In this document: positions 45,701 to 54,469 of the stretch, one piece after another
Layout: every line of letters begins with the position of its first letter
How positions within the stretch are numbered: the stretch's first letter is position 1
Notes under the pieces: generated by a model
What the model was told of the DNA's origin: nothing
The model's database searches: none
Seen by the model: only the letters and a program-made list of their open reading frames with translations
From: Plasmodium malariae
Lineage: Eukaryota; Apicomplexa; Aconoidasida; Haemosporida; Plasmodiidae
Length of the DNA stretch: 64,000 nucleotides
NCBI RefSeq assembly: GCF_900090045.1
Contig: NC_041779.1
Coordinates: 434,001-498,000, forward strand
Direction: 5' to 3'
Program-made: the position numbers and the translations under genes

Positions 45701-46281
45701 TTAACATTGCTTTGTTTAAGTATTTCTTCGCCCCCATAACTTGGGCAATTTGCGTTAAAGTTATATTTCAAGTTGCCATTTATGTCAACCTCTTGCTTTT
45801 TATTATTTGTTTCTTCTGAAGCATACGTGCTGTAATTGTTATTATTACCAAATAAATTATTAACTTTTCCATCATCATTTTCGATTTCTTTCTTTTGACT
45901 AGTTTTTACATATTTATTTCTTGGATTCACTAGTTTTCCTTTTAGTATTTTTTCATTGTATTTTTTTAAGTTGTTTTCATTCTCGCTACCTTCATACAAG
46001 TGTTCCTCTTCTAAGATATTTAAATTTGTTGCTGTATCATTTCCATCCTTATTTTCGTTCATTTTCAATCCTTTATTGTTATTCTTCAAAGTAACAATAT
46101 TATTACTACTACTATTATTACTACTATTATTACTACTATTATTACTACTATTATTATTATTATTACTGTTACTACTATTACTAATGTTAATATTACTACC
46201 ACTACAATTAACACTGTTGTTTATGTCATTTTCTACTTTTCCATTTCCACTTGTATTCTTTTTAATATTCTTTCCCTTCAT
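39730..46281 (-). CDS. SET3: SET domain histone-lysine methyltransferase SET3 (H3K9 type)
   Basis: 2183 residues from the first ATG (MKGKNIKKNTSGNGKV); six further in-frame codons upstream lack an ATG. About 1900 residues are low-complexity: Asn/Ser runs, VDxNG repeats (near residues 215-240), basic patches (RRKRKLRRGRIKQKRRR; GRIPRGKKSSEKGKK) and acidic segments. The C terminus carries the catalytic unit: a pre-SET Cys cluster (CSGCAPQNY, CKGLRHKRTNRIYC, CSGNCLCDPSKC), the SET domain (GWDIVSCSYIKANSLIMHYV, GE, then ARFLNHSCEPNV and YPSVGIFASRDIKPDEPLK) and a post-SET CxCxxxxC ending KCMCHSKKCKGYIG-stop. Pre-SET plus SET plus post-SET is the SUV39 family arrangement. In P. falciparum SET3 is regarded as the H3K9 methyltransferase behind HP1 heterochromatin and is essential in blood stages. 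The usual YDY before the catalytic Tyr region reads YHYGINY here. Confidence 0.92.
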   Translation of the reverse strand: MKGKNIKKNTSGNGKVENDINNSVNCSGSNINISNSSNSNNNNNSSNNSSNNSSNNSSSNNIVTLKNNNKGLKMNENKDGNDTATNLNILEEEHLYEGSENENNLKKYNEKILKGKLVNPRNKYVKTSQKKEIENDDGKVNNLFGNNNNYSTYASEETNNKKQEVDINGNLKYNFNANCPSYGGEEILKQSNVNVSSSDANTVHMSCLDASRVDVNGVDVNGVDENGVDENGVDMKAIHFNSADFKAIDANNIHWSNVGGNNIARRSTDKNTSTGNKVEDINGVCVNNNNDHSCNNNCNINSNMNNNVNSNSSDIISGRTNNNTGIGNGSINNSGDASNILINSCRSDELNDPGGTSNKVKCSVVGDNEEIVKVRKRGNPNFLKKEYRAKNNIGAVNKDDHNDNKKENGSNNLFSSNNMVALNKVGRKKGRREKKMSKGSNSFRINSNLRDYNNEQFEKGISERVGERRKRKLRRGRIKQKRRRNTRKKILRSSLRNINNSNNNRNNNNSSISGSKYKYDQGYVGNINKKENKSKLTENYYNNVNDMNNKFSNINISKHFFLKMDDDNSSKNSSVSFCLNNKCFQKKIIILDENENNDISFVNEVKKRYLTDDENAIFLNLVREEHMKRFNFTDSLSSKDSLVEQFMLYNLFSYDIAILKSSLKFIYTFCLFKNLRLYYQIQNKNIYIDEKAISNCRIKDNLIDTHSIILAMFDNYYKNINKQKIPIADFINSYYFNIHNIKFAKKNVQSNKTYDDIILPEKDNRKISTMYKNRPYLYSSYSNDENECNSAMRKSALKETTNKIEKNSAFLKNSPKEGEHHDVNIGRNGNELVEHAVEEVDNKESSYIDAVHKLPDGADENKQLDRFHVCSSAKGTGEAKEVIPEVVKEEVVISISDSPQISRGKNENSKNGVCGTIDTSTENGNFDYNDITGVGKKDNELSLKKKDTSCKIEETEKNEILNNEKNKLCVSSEQKESSHISDDDMTDEKKDFLNCEGKRRKLFSSDEEENNAYVYKKQKMLSENEGKTANLNKECFQRNHNEYHSVNKKEEKDEHEYSVINEDVVMMKYCKSERGENDERGEKIDLTENGKKDKSKDNFEANYHKKDVHMNSAAEEWGKCKREEKKIPVLLPKCEDVMNNNSEGNRVSVEFDSDKNKYEDAEIKKKEEYSKDIVKKKGVQKNSESTGEYKKKLILRNRNVKEKKEIKQISNNNNNSNNVPIKRGRKKFFCNNNLSLMKNRRRRGRIPRGKKSSEKGKKNKLQQQQYQHQHYQQQQKKKKKREEGCYPEDVNELENVNVMLLERIKNNYKMIMQNDKLNKKNRNGEDYYCYGNDGEMEGKMNKSKINRMKSFNEYNHVYNSKNNDTNGNNKKDTIGNNDSNSSNDGGTNYNNNVNSGNIGSNSNNSNNNNISCSKDNYNSYNFNYGYNYYNGNEMTDKEKRYMLTVDSLYSNNFNILDIKVNTHFSHNYHISLFFLCKYTSYNLFLHPINKNEHIVSSIILNSKNDVLTDNGNFFVLRYLLSFLSNKISSLRKCYANALYNSYLLQMPIRIFRHNNLETKYSPNYGIRYDGIYKIVNAYTINDYSTSEYKRDILYFFKRLYVDKCFIPNNCRIFDNRNERKKYLIEKNSVSINVFLNKEIVMTLTVPYLKNYKSTTFTNFNHIYKFIRKKCINEKLATEWIKTDVKMYEECKKRLKEEVVHSAASGEKIKNDTTQQVDAIEDQSNCVLLHTSDNEKNILMNNNHSNREDYSNECGIIADKKFGWGNKQDDNTKTTQLYPNSEKEFNGEGRLTNYGALAGREEHISEEKLNKENKCHNDENKSKNLINEFPFWCLGKYLPLVLILETLNFEKEINENQRVKMKNLKNLDISIKRTEIPINCELAKRPAHLFIPIKSKEAISAYIELKKPFCDSWNPYEDLSAGKEKFKIPVENVVDDALPPMNFTYVNKTIFFSRLPPYNLLPLCSGCAPQNYNKKEFDEIYINGYCKGLRHKRTNRIYCDGNKNYDINDFNVLAACSGNCLCDPSKCTNVFPEGLHYPVKVVKTRDIGWDIVSCSYIKANSLIMHYVGEITTRKEMISREHEYDKKGYFNYFIETAEVDETYPDDWKIPCIDALFISNVARFLNHSCEPNVNVITIWRGDNYPSVGIFASRDIKPDEPLKYHYGINYKNIKCMCHSKKCKGYIG

Positions 46282-46729
46282 ATTTTTCTTTTTACTCAAT
46301 TAATGTTACTAAATGTTTGTGTTCCTTCTTTTTTTTTTTTTTTTTGTTGCTATATTCATTTAACCTTCTGTTCCCCTTCCTTTCTTTTTTTTTATCATAT
46401 ATACCATATAATAAAAATACGGCTTCGTATAATTATTATATTTGTCTTTTTTATTTTTTTTTTTTGATAAATAATGAAAGATGAAAGAACAAAGGTAAGA
46501 GAAATGAAAATGTTATATACAAGCAAAAAGCAACTATTACTACTCACATATTACAAGCTGTCTTACATGTTACGCAATAAATACTTCAAAAGGATATATA
46601 CATATGTATATACATGTATATATTATATATATATATATATGTACATGCTTATATATGTACAAGTATTTACGTATGCATATGTACATACTTTTATTCTATT
46701 TTATTATTACATGCTTATAATTCTTTAAC

Positions 46730-46764
<35 letters not shown>

Positions 46765-47000
46765 ACAAAAAATTTAAGCTTTTTTTAATATCCTCAGTAT
46801 AATCCTTCATCAATTTTTTCGCAATAACATATTATTAAACAAAGTCAATAATTCATCATCAATGTACTAGCATGTATTAAAACATTTTTAAAAAATATCT
46901 CTTAAATATTAAGCTTTCAAGAGAGTCACTAAAATGTATATTTTAAAACTATGAAACAAGAGTATCATCTTTCCCTAGTTAAATTCGTTTATTCATATAT

Positions 47001-47270
47001 GGGCATATAAATTGATATATACATACATGTACGCATATAAATTGATATATACATATATGTACTCATATAAATTGATATACATACATATTAGCATATGAAA
47101 TAATATATAAATTTATTGACAAAAAAAAAAAAAATATAAATATATTCTCATATAAAATAATATATAAATATATTCTAATATAAAATAATATACAAATATA
47201 TTCGCATATAAAATAATATACAAATATATTCGCATATAAATTAATATACAAATATATTCGCATATAAATA
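47001..47270. repeat. Degenerate 28- to 30-bp AT-rich tandem repeat
   Basis: The first part (47001-47090) has units around catataaattgatatatac. The second part (about 47146-47270) has four units of 28 nt, gcatataaaataatatacaa plus atatattc, with one to three changes between copies. A poly(A) stretch separates the two parts. Confidence 0.85.
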
Positions 47271-47829
47271 ATATATATATAATATACGTATTTAGCACTT
47301 ATGTATTATATATATATATTTATTTAAAGAAAAAAACTAAATTGAACTTACATTTTTTTTTTTTTCACATTTTAATTATACTTTAGTTTTAAACATTGAT
47401 TTATTTTTAACTTAAAATAGCTTAATAGTGTATTCTTCGAATTCATAATTTTTTTTATTTTTCTTTCAGTAAAATAGATCAATTATTTTTTAGATTAAAC
47501 AGATGGTTAAAATAAAAAAAGAACAATACTATGTAATTTTCGCATTTGTATTTTTAAAATAACAAAATAAATAAATATACATTTATTTATATATATATAT
47601 GAAGATATACTCTTAGTAATATAAAATGAATTTATAGTAAAATGAAATATACAACTTTTTGTGTCAAAATGGAAAAATAAAAAGATCGAAAGAAAATCGA
47701 AAAACCCACATTTTATATATTACTATAAATATATTAGTTTGTACGTATATTTTGTATATATATATATATATATATATATACATAATATTTTGAACTTCAT
47801 TATATGACTATATTATTCCTTAGACGTTC

Positions 47830-47851
47830 GGTTTTGGTTCAGTACAAAACC
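47830..47851. other. Perfect short hairpin
   Basis: GGTTTTG (47830-47836) pairs with CAAAACC (47845-47851) across an 8-nt loop, in a short stretch that is more complex than its TA-rich surroundings. No T-run terminator follows on the plus strand. Its role is unknown. Confidence 0.5.
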
Positions 47852-48974
47852 AAATTTTCATCTTATAAGGTATATAAAATAAAAAAAAAGAAAAATTGCT
47901 ACGTAGAATATTATATATATGTTTAAAAAAAAAGAGAAAAAATCTTAACACAACTATTAAAAAAGTTTTAATTCCACGAGTTTTCGTTACAATAAATACT
48001 GCTCAAATTTATTTGTAAAAATTTACCTTTTTTAAAAAGAACATATTTTAAAGTCATTTTTTAAAATTTACCCTTAATTTAATTTCTTATTCAAAAGCCA
48101 TTTAAAATAGCAAAAAGAAAATTTAAGTGCAAATAATATTCTATATATATATATAATATAATATATGTACCTAAACATGACTACCTTAATACCTTTTCAT
48201 TCAACTTGTTCGAAAAAGCTTAAAAAAAAAAAAAAAAAAACAGCTAATTAATAGTTGCCATTTTTCCTCACAGAATATCTCGATAAAAAAATAATAGGGC
48301 TTACTAAAAATGTTAATATTAATTACATTTTAATATGTACAAATTATTACATTTTTTAATATTTCCTATTTTGCTAGTATTGAAATTAGTGAAATGTTTT
48401 TTTTATATATATATGTTTATTGTGCTTTTAACTCCTTTGATATGTGTTTATGGTTACATGTATTATTTAATTTATTAAAAAATGCGATTCCAAGTTAGTA
48501 AGTAGGTCACTTAGTTCTGTTCATTTATATGGTTAAACTTTTTGGTTCAGCTTATTGGTTCAGCTTATTGGTTCAATTTTTTTTTTGTTTTTTTTTTTTT
48601 TGTTTATCTCCATTGAGTTATATCTATTGCAATTTGTAAAAAATCTTGTGTTGTGCAAGCTTTTTCTCACATAATCTTTATAACCAATGTGTATGTTTTC
48701 TTTTCCGTAACCACTTAAACACACTTTGGAATATTATACTCTTTTTTAATTATAACTATTAGGAATAATTAAAAAAAATTAAAAAAATTGTAAACGTTAT
48801 TCTTAACAGCAAACCTTGAATAAAAATAAAAATTATTCCTAAAGAAATAATTTTACTTTATTTTTTAATCCTTACCCTTTTTTCCTTTTTACCCTACACT
48901 TACAAATGTTGTAGCAATATAACCCCTAATCTTACTTCTTATAAACTTATTATATTATAATATTTCATTTAACA

Positions 48975-49262
48975 AAGTGTTTTCATGACTTCATTGGACA
49001 CACAGTTTCAAGATAAACTGCCATCATAGCAGTGCTCCCATTGGGAAAAACGCTGCATAGTGATATTTGAACGAACCCATAAAATACATATGTTATGTAT
49101 AGAAGTACATATATATAAATACGTAAATATATATAAATACGTGTATATATATATATATATAAGTATGCATATACAAACACGTACCTCTCTAGGACCAACT
49201 CTACATACAATACTTATCACGACAAATTAGCAGTTCACCTCAGACAAGGGTGAAATACCTCA
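48975..49262 (-). ncRNA. Candidate structured RNA or unannotated spliced transcript
   Basis: Two GC-richer islands (48975-49085 and 49180-49262) stand out from the TA-rich surroundings. Stem-forming segments are visible: TTCACC/GGTGAA with a 9-nt loop (49234-49254), ACTGC/GCAGT (49017-49033) and TCCC/GGGA (49036-49046). On the minus strand the islands are joined by a good intron: GAGAG before GTACGT at 49184 and ATGCAG before 49052, 132 nt of TA-rich sequence. Joined frames encode at most about 30 residues (ending AMMAVYLETVCPMKS) with no ATG at the start. A non-coding RNA is therefore the better guess. The strand is inferred only from the splice sites. I could not match it to U1, U2, U4, U5, U6, SRP, RNase P or MRP by motif. 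Confidence 0.4.
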
Positions 49263-49740
49263 AACATTAAAATTATTAAAAAAAAAGTATCAAAAAAAAG
49301 TGAAACACTGGAAAAGTGTATTTTCTCTAGAAAGTCGTTCAAATCAGTTTAAAGGTATTCCTTTATTCATTTAGTCTTAATACGTTTACATCGTTTTCGA
49401 TGCTTTCAAGAAAAAACATACAATATTATTAGTACGAATAGTTACATATATATGTACATGTTTGCGCATATGTATGTATTCATGTATGTGCAAGAGTTAT
49501 AGGTAACAACGTTTTTTCCATGTACTCCAGTCCTGCCGCTGCTTAATTGGGGTGTAAGTTTGGCTGTCATTTGACTGTTCTCCCGAATGAGTTTTGAAAT
49601 TTTAAATTTATAGCTCTACCACAATGCTTATTCATACTGTTGTTACTGTTATTGTTGTTACTGTTATTGTTGTTATTGCTGCTGCTGTTATTGCTGTTAT
49701 TATTTTTTTTTTTTTTTTTTTTTTTAATATCAAGTTTAAA

Positions 49741-49884
49741 AATGCTTTCAGATAAATTATTCACCACTAACGGTACAAAAAATTCAGATACCCACACTTT
49801 TGCATTCATCACTTTGTATCATTCGTTAGAGGAATGTTTTCCTAAAGTTGTTTCCTGCAAAAAAGATTCAAAAATATATTTATA
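49741..49884 (+). CDS. Possible small ORF upstream of the NIPA-like gene
   Basis: A 47-codon frame (MLSDKLFTTNGTKNSDTHTF to CKKDSKIYL) between a poly(T) run and a poly(A) run. Its composition is balanced (Thr, His, Cys, Glu) unlike the surrounding simple sequence. The antisense strand is also partly open (VSEFFVPLVVNNLSESIFKL), so the coding strand is uncertain. It could be an upstream ORF in the leader of the next gene, an exon, or chance. Confidence 0.25.
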
Positions 49885-49942
49885 ACGAAAAAAAAAAAAA
49901 AAAAAAAAAAAAAATTACAATGTAAAATGAAGTATCCCGAAA

Positions 49943-50943
49943 ATGTCCGATGACAGTGACCTATGGAAAAGTTTTCCTTTCTCCTGTCATGTAAGTATAA
50001 TTCTTCGGTCTTTTTTGTGAATGTTCAATATTGGCAAGTTCCCATGTTTTTGTGCATGTGTGTATATATACGCATATGTGTATGCATTATACTCGTATGT
50101 ACATATACACGCAAACACAAAAACACATATATATATATATATATACATATATTAGTATATCTATTTCTATTTATGTCTGCATTATTTATTTGTGTGTGTG
50201 TGTGTGTGTGTGTATTTTTTTTTTTTTTTTTTATATCTCTTTTCGCAAGCGTAAAAATTTGGCGTCTCTTGCAAAGGCATGTCAACCAATGTGCAGGGAT
50301 TTTTTCAGGATTATTCCTGCACTGTTGTATAATTTTTTTTTACATTTTCCCTATAAATACTTATTATATCCTTTCGGCTTCACTTGACTACTTTTCCTTT
50401 TCTCTACTGCATACCTATAGAGTAGGAAATAATGGACTCGTCACTTATCGGAATAGCAATATGTTTTGTTGGCTCCTTCTTAGGGGCATTAGGAGATAAG
50501 TATGTGCATGATAGTTATAGTGTAGAAGAGAATAAAAAATATAAGATCCCTAAAGTAATAATATGGGTAATAGGAATATTACTGAGTGTTGTTATAGACC
50601 CTATAACGACAGTTATTGCACTATACTTTTCTTCAGCTGCTTTAGTTGCTCCTTTTGCAGGTGTTCATATATTATGGAATTTAATAATAACAAATATTAC
50701 TTTAAAAATAAAAATTAAACTACACCAATATATGGGGGCTCTCTTTTTAATATGTGGTATAGCTTTGATTATATCCTTTTCAGAAAAAAAAGTAGATATA
50801 CATAACATGAACCAATTAATTAGTATATACAATCAAACGAAGGTCATCATATACATTGTTATTACTTTTTCCATAGTTCTTATACTTCTAATTATATGTA
50901 TTATTCCTTTACTCTTTAAGGAAAAGGATAAGGATAAATACCA

Positions 50944-50976
<33 letters not shown>

Positions 50977-53041
50977 CTTTTTTCACACAAATACAGTAAC
51001 AATTAGATCCTCAAAAAATTCACGCGAAAATTCTTTCCTTCAAAAAATAAATGGACACAAGAATCATTTTGATACTATGTTTTCCAGTATAACTGATAAG
51101 AAAACCTCTCCTTTTGTAACCCATTCTAAGAAAAGCTACACAAATATTGTATCTCTTCCTGCTTACACTGATAGTAGCGATATTATTAACAGTACCAACT
51201 CTCACAAAGATAACGACAATATTTTAACGGAAAATGAGGAAAAATTTTATAATAGAAATACAGGAGGAGGCATATTCATTAGTCAGGATAGTTTATCTTT
51301 CTATTCAAATTGTGAAAATATAAATAATATAAACCATTTAAACAATTTAGGTAATGGTGTGACAGAACTATGCAACGAAAAATGGCTCAACTTTCCTGCT
51401 ACTAAAATTGCAGATATAAACATAAAACGAAAAAGGGGAAAAAAAATGAAAAATTTAAGCGAAAAACGAAACAAACATATAAACAAAACACTTAACAGGT
51501 ACGTGATAAAAAATTATAACAATGCAAAAGAGGAACCTCTTCAAATGCCTTCAATAATTGTACTACCGTCTAGTAGCTCAAGAAAAACAAAAAAACATAA
51601 TTTACCTCAATTTAAGAGGGGGAAAAAAAAATGTATACATAAAAAAAAATTCCCCTTTTGTAAAATCCCAGTCTTATTCAACACACTAAAAACGGATGGT
51701 AAGGAAAAAGATGAACATAATTTTGCTTTTTCTGATAAGAATAACTCATACATAGAAGGCGTAAACGCATATCACTTGTCTATTCATAGTGAAATACAAA
51801 AAGATGAAAATGAAAATGAATATGAAAAAAAGAATGACATCAAATATAACAGTGATTATGAGAAAAATAACAAAAGTAGTTCCATTCACTCAGTGTCAAA
51901 AATAATTGATTCCTCACAAAACGGGACCAACGAAAGAACAACAAGCCATCATAATAAAAATAAGCTCTTCTTAACGTCATTTATGAACTCCAAAATTTTA
52001 TATTACAATCAAAATAAAGATATGCAAAGATCAAATATGAGTGAACAAAAGGAGAAATTGTTCTTTCAATATATACACTGGAGTAACGTGAAGAAGAGTA
52101 GTAAAATAATTGAGATCTCTCAAAAAAAAATTAAACTAAGTCATAAAAATGTCTCAAATATTATAAATAATTATAAATCGGATATTACTCATAAGGAAGA
52201 AAATGTAAGAGAGACAGAGGAAAATGATGGAGGAAACGAAAAGGATGAAAAAAACAAAAAAAACGAAAAAAACGAAAAAAACGAAAAAAACGAAAAAAAC
52301 GAAAAAAACGAAAAAAACGAAAAAAACGAAAAAAACGAAAAAAACGAAAAAAACGAAAAAAACGAAAAAAACGAAGAAATAGATAAAAATGCAAATTACA
52401 GTAGTAGAGAAGAATTACCTCTAAACTATTTTATACAAAAATGCAGTGTCCAAGGTAATGAAGTAAATGGGGACAATAGTGTCAGAAGTTATAGAAGCCG
52501 TATCATAAGTGTTGAAAGCAGTCGTCATAGCAGCAAGTGCAGTAGTAAGTTTCAATGCTTGTCCTTCATCGCGTCTATTAACCTAGTGCCATCGGAGAAG
52601 AAATTAACACCGACTAATTCTATTTACTACAGAATTTGCTGTTGCACCCTATGTGGTATATCGGGTGGATTCGTAAACATATTTTCTGAGCAAATAATAG
52701 CAGTATTTTCACACGAGAAATTTTATATGCTTGAATACCCTTTTGCTTTCATCATAATATTCTTAAATTTATTTTGTTTATGCAACCAACTAATTTTTTT
52801 AAATGTTTCTTTATGTAAATTCAGCGTTACGTCAGTTATTCCTTTAATCATGTCCAATTTAGTCTTTTTCAGTAGTCTAACAACTATTATAATGCAGGCT
52901 AAGGGGTCCAGAATGGAGCCAAATAATGTTCTTTTCTTTTCCTTAGGTATATTGCTCGTGATTCTGGGAATACTATACTTACAATATAATATAAACAAAA
53001 TAGTTTTAAAATACGTAAAAAAGAAGAGGACGTTGGAATAG
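49943..53041 (+). CDS. NIPA-like magnesium transporter, drug/metabolite transporter superfamily
   Basis: Proposed exons 49943-49990 and 50426-53041, 887 residues. Exon 1 is MSDDSDLWKSFPFSCH followed by GTAAGT. The acceptor TAG at 50425 follows a long pyrimidine-rich stretch and preserves phase 0, adding 18 residues before the in-frame ATG at 50432 (MDSSLIGIAICFVGSFLGAL), which is the simple alternative start. The N-terminal half has about five membrane helices (GDKYVHDSY, DPITTVIALYFSSAALVAPF, MGALFLICGIALIISF). A cytosolic insert of about 530 residues follows, with a poly-Lys run and a KNE repeat. The C-terminal half has four helices (CCCTLCGISGGFVNIFSEQI, VTSVIPLIMSNLVFFSSLTT, LFFSLGILLVILGILYLQY). 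The fold and the LVAPF and SGGF motifs match NIPA proteins, which carry Mg2+. Substrate is inferred from the family. Confidence 0.8.
52262..52373 (+). repeat. 9-bp coding repeat aacgaaaaa (Lys-Asn-Glu)
   Basis: About twelve perfect copies inside the NIPA-like gene give KNEKNEKNE. The copies are identical at DNA level, indicating recent expansion. Confidence 0.95.
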
Positions 53042-53126
53042 AAATGAGGAAATAAATTGGAATAGAAATGAGGAAATAAATTGGAACAGAAATAACGAAA
53101 TAAATTGGAACAGAAATGAAAATAAA
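53041..53126 (+). repeat. 24-bp repeat directly after the NIPA-like stop codon
   Basis: Three and a half copies of gaaatgaggaaataaattgg with variants begin at the stop codon itself (ttggaatag, then aaatgagg). Every copy contains stop codons in the gene's frame. Confidence 0.88.
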
Positions 53127-54469
53127 AATAAGAGAAAATAAAATTACAATAGAAGCTGGAACATGAGAAGAAGCAGACGTGGATGAAGAAAAAATGCTTC
53201 CAACTTTTATTCTTTAATTTTTACACACATGTAGGGGCATCATAAACGTCTACAACTTTTGTGTACGTTTTTTTCATTTAACGCTTCTACCACTATAGTA
53301 TTCTCTAATAGCATTTTTTCACTATTACTGCAGCGTTCGTTATTTTTATTTTTTTTTTTTGAAAAGATATTAAAATTGTAGTGTGTATATATATCATATT
53401 TACACGCATCCGCATTTGTGTGCATTAGTTATGCAAATGTTTTTCCACTATGTGTTTTAATTTTTTGCTTCCTTCGTTCGTTAGTTGAGCAATTTATCCA
53501 TATTATTTTTTATTTTATTATATATATTTTTTTTTTTCTGTGCTTAAATCCCTACCTTGAAATATGATTCATATTAAAACATGAACACATTTTTCATTTT
53601 GTATTCCCACTCCCCTCTTAAAAGTTTTGTATGTGAAACCTCAATTGTTTTAGGGTACCCTCTGAGAATTTTTCAAAAGCTTTAATCTGCTTATTATCGA
53701 CAATATATGAACATTCTCACCACATCCATTTTCACACATAAATGTCAATAACGGCTTAGCAATGTCAATAAAAAATAAAAATAATGTATAAAATAAAATG
53801 AGAAAAAAGGGTAAAATTTTAAGGTTTTCTGAATTAGTAACAATAAATAAACACATACATTTGTACGTACGTATGTTCGTACACACAATGCTTAACATAA
53901 CTTGAAATGACTAAAACGTACGTGGGTAAGATCAAAGGGTTAAAAAAAAAAAAAAAAAAAAAAAGCTAATCAAATTAAAACAAGCGCAAGCAAAGTAAAC
54001 ATAGCAGAGCAGCATTCAAATTGAGAGAATAAAAAATATAGGGAAAAAAAAAAAAAAAAATTTCATCTCTTCCTAAGGTATACAATTAAACATTTCAGTT
54101 AAATTGAGAATGATCAACATTTGAATGTTTCATTTTTTAGTTTAACAAAAACAGCACTTCTTTTTCTTTTTCATTTTTTTTTTATATTTTGTTTTAAACT
54201 AAATGAACGGTACATATTTTCGCGTAGTTGTAAACATTAATTTGTACAAAATATGCCTCTGAAAAAGGGAAATAAGTTTATTTTTTGAAAAGGCAAAAAA
54301 GTGGGACGACAAGTGTTTCCATAAATTGTGGGGAGATATGCAAAATACTTGATATACACACTATCACGCATATAATATATCGAATGTGCGGGTACATGTC
54401 GCAAACTACTACCTACATATGGGGAAAAATACATGTAAAGATGCATATAGATAAAAACATGACAAGGAA
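53042..54469. other. Intergenic region, NIPA-like gene to S1-domain gene
   Basis: 1.4 kb. Besides the 24-bp repeat it holds a candidate minus-strand small protein (53650-53898), open minus-strand stretches at 53590-53640 and 53240-53390, and poly(A) runs at 53941-53963 and 54043-54060. Confidence 0.65.
53650..53898 (-). CDS. Candidate small membrane protein, 82 residues
   Basis: An ATG-initiated frame whose middle is a strong membrane helix (ILPFFLILFYTLFLFFIDIA) followed by a polar, Cys-containing tail (FMCENGCGENVHILSIISRL, then KLLKNSQRVP). Codon and residue variety are unlike the homopolymer-driven frames nearby. Downstream on the same strand are further protein-like stretches: TIEVSHTKLLRGEWEYK (about 53593-53641) and NSEKMLLENTIVVEALNEKN (about 53260-53320). 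These suggest a multi-exon gene with this as first or internal exon. A GTACCC donor-like site sits at the end of the frame. I do not recognise it. Confidence 0.42.
   Translation of the reverse strand: MLSIVCTNIRTYKCMCLFIVTNSENLKILPFFLILFYTLFLFFIDIAKPLLTFMCENGCGENVHILSIISRLKLLKNSQRVP

Larger units (their letters stand above)
46282..49942. other. Divergent intergenic region, SET3 / NIPA-like gene
   Basis: The longest gap of the window, 3.7 kb. Contents: a short frame at 46474 with a donor-like site (no support), TA tracts, the 28- to 30-bp repeat block 47001-47270, a hairpin at 47830-47851, three copies of ttggttcagctta at 48540-48580, the structured island 48975-49262, a (GTT/ATT) trinucleotide run at 49637-49705 and a 47-codon frame at 49741-49884. 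Confidence 0.7.

Noticed and set aside
42512..46303. Several plus-strand frames opposite SET3
   Set aside because: Antisense of the Asn/Ser/Lys-rich coding region, giving Leu/Ile/Phe runs; shadow frames only.
46474..46728. 84-codon plus-strand frame with an early GTAAGA site
   Set aside because: Starts with ATG, but soon becomes TA-repeat-encoded Tyr/Ile; no second exon found.
48975..49262. Similarity of the minus strand (TCTGAGGTGAACTGCTAATTTG) to part of U4 snRNA
   Set aside because: The short match resembles the end of the U4 5' stem-loop region, but the 5' stem-loop and the rest of U4 are not where they should be, so I left the RNA unclassified.
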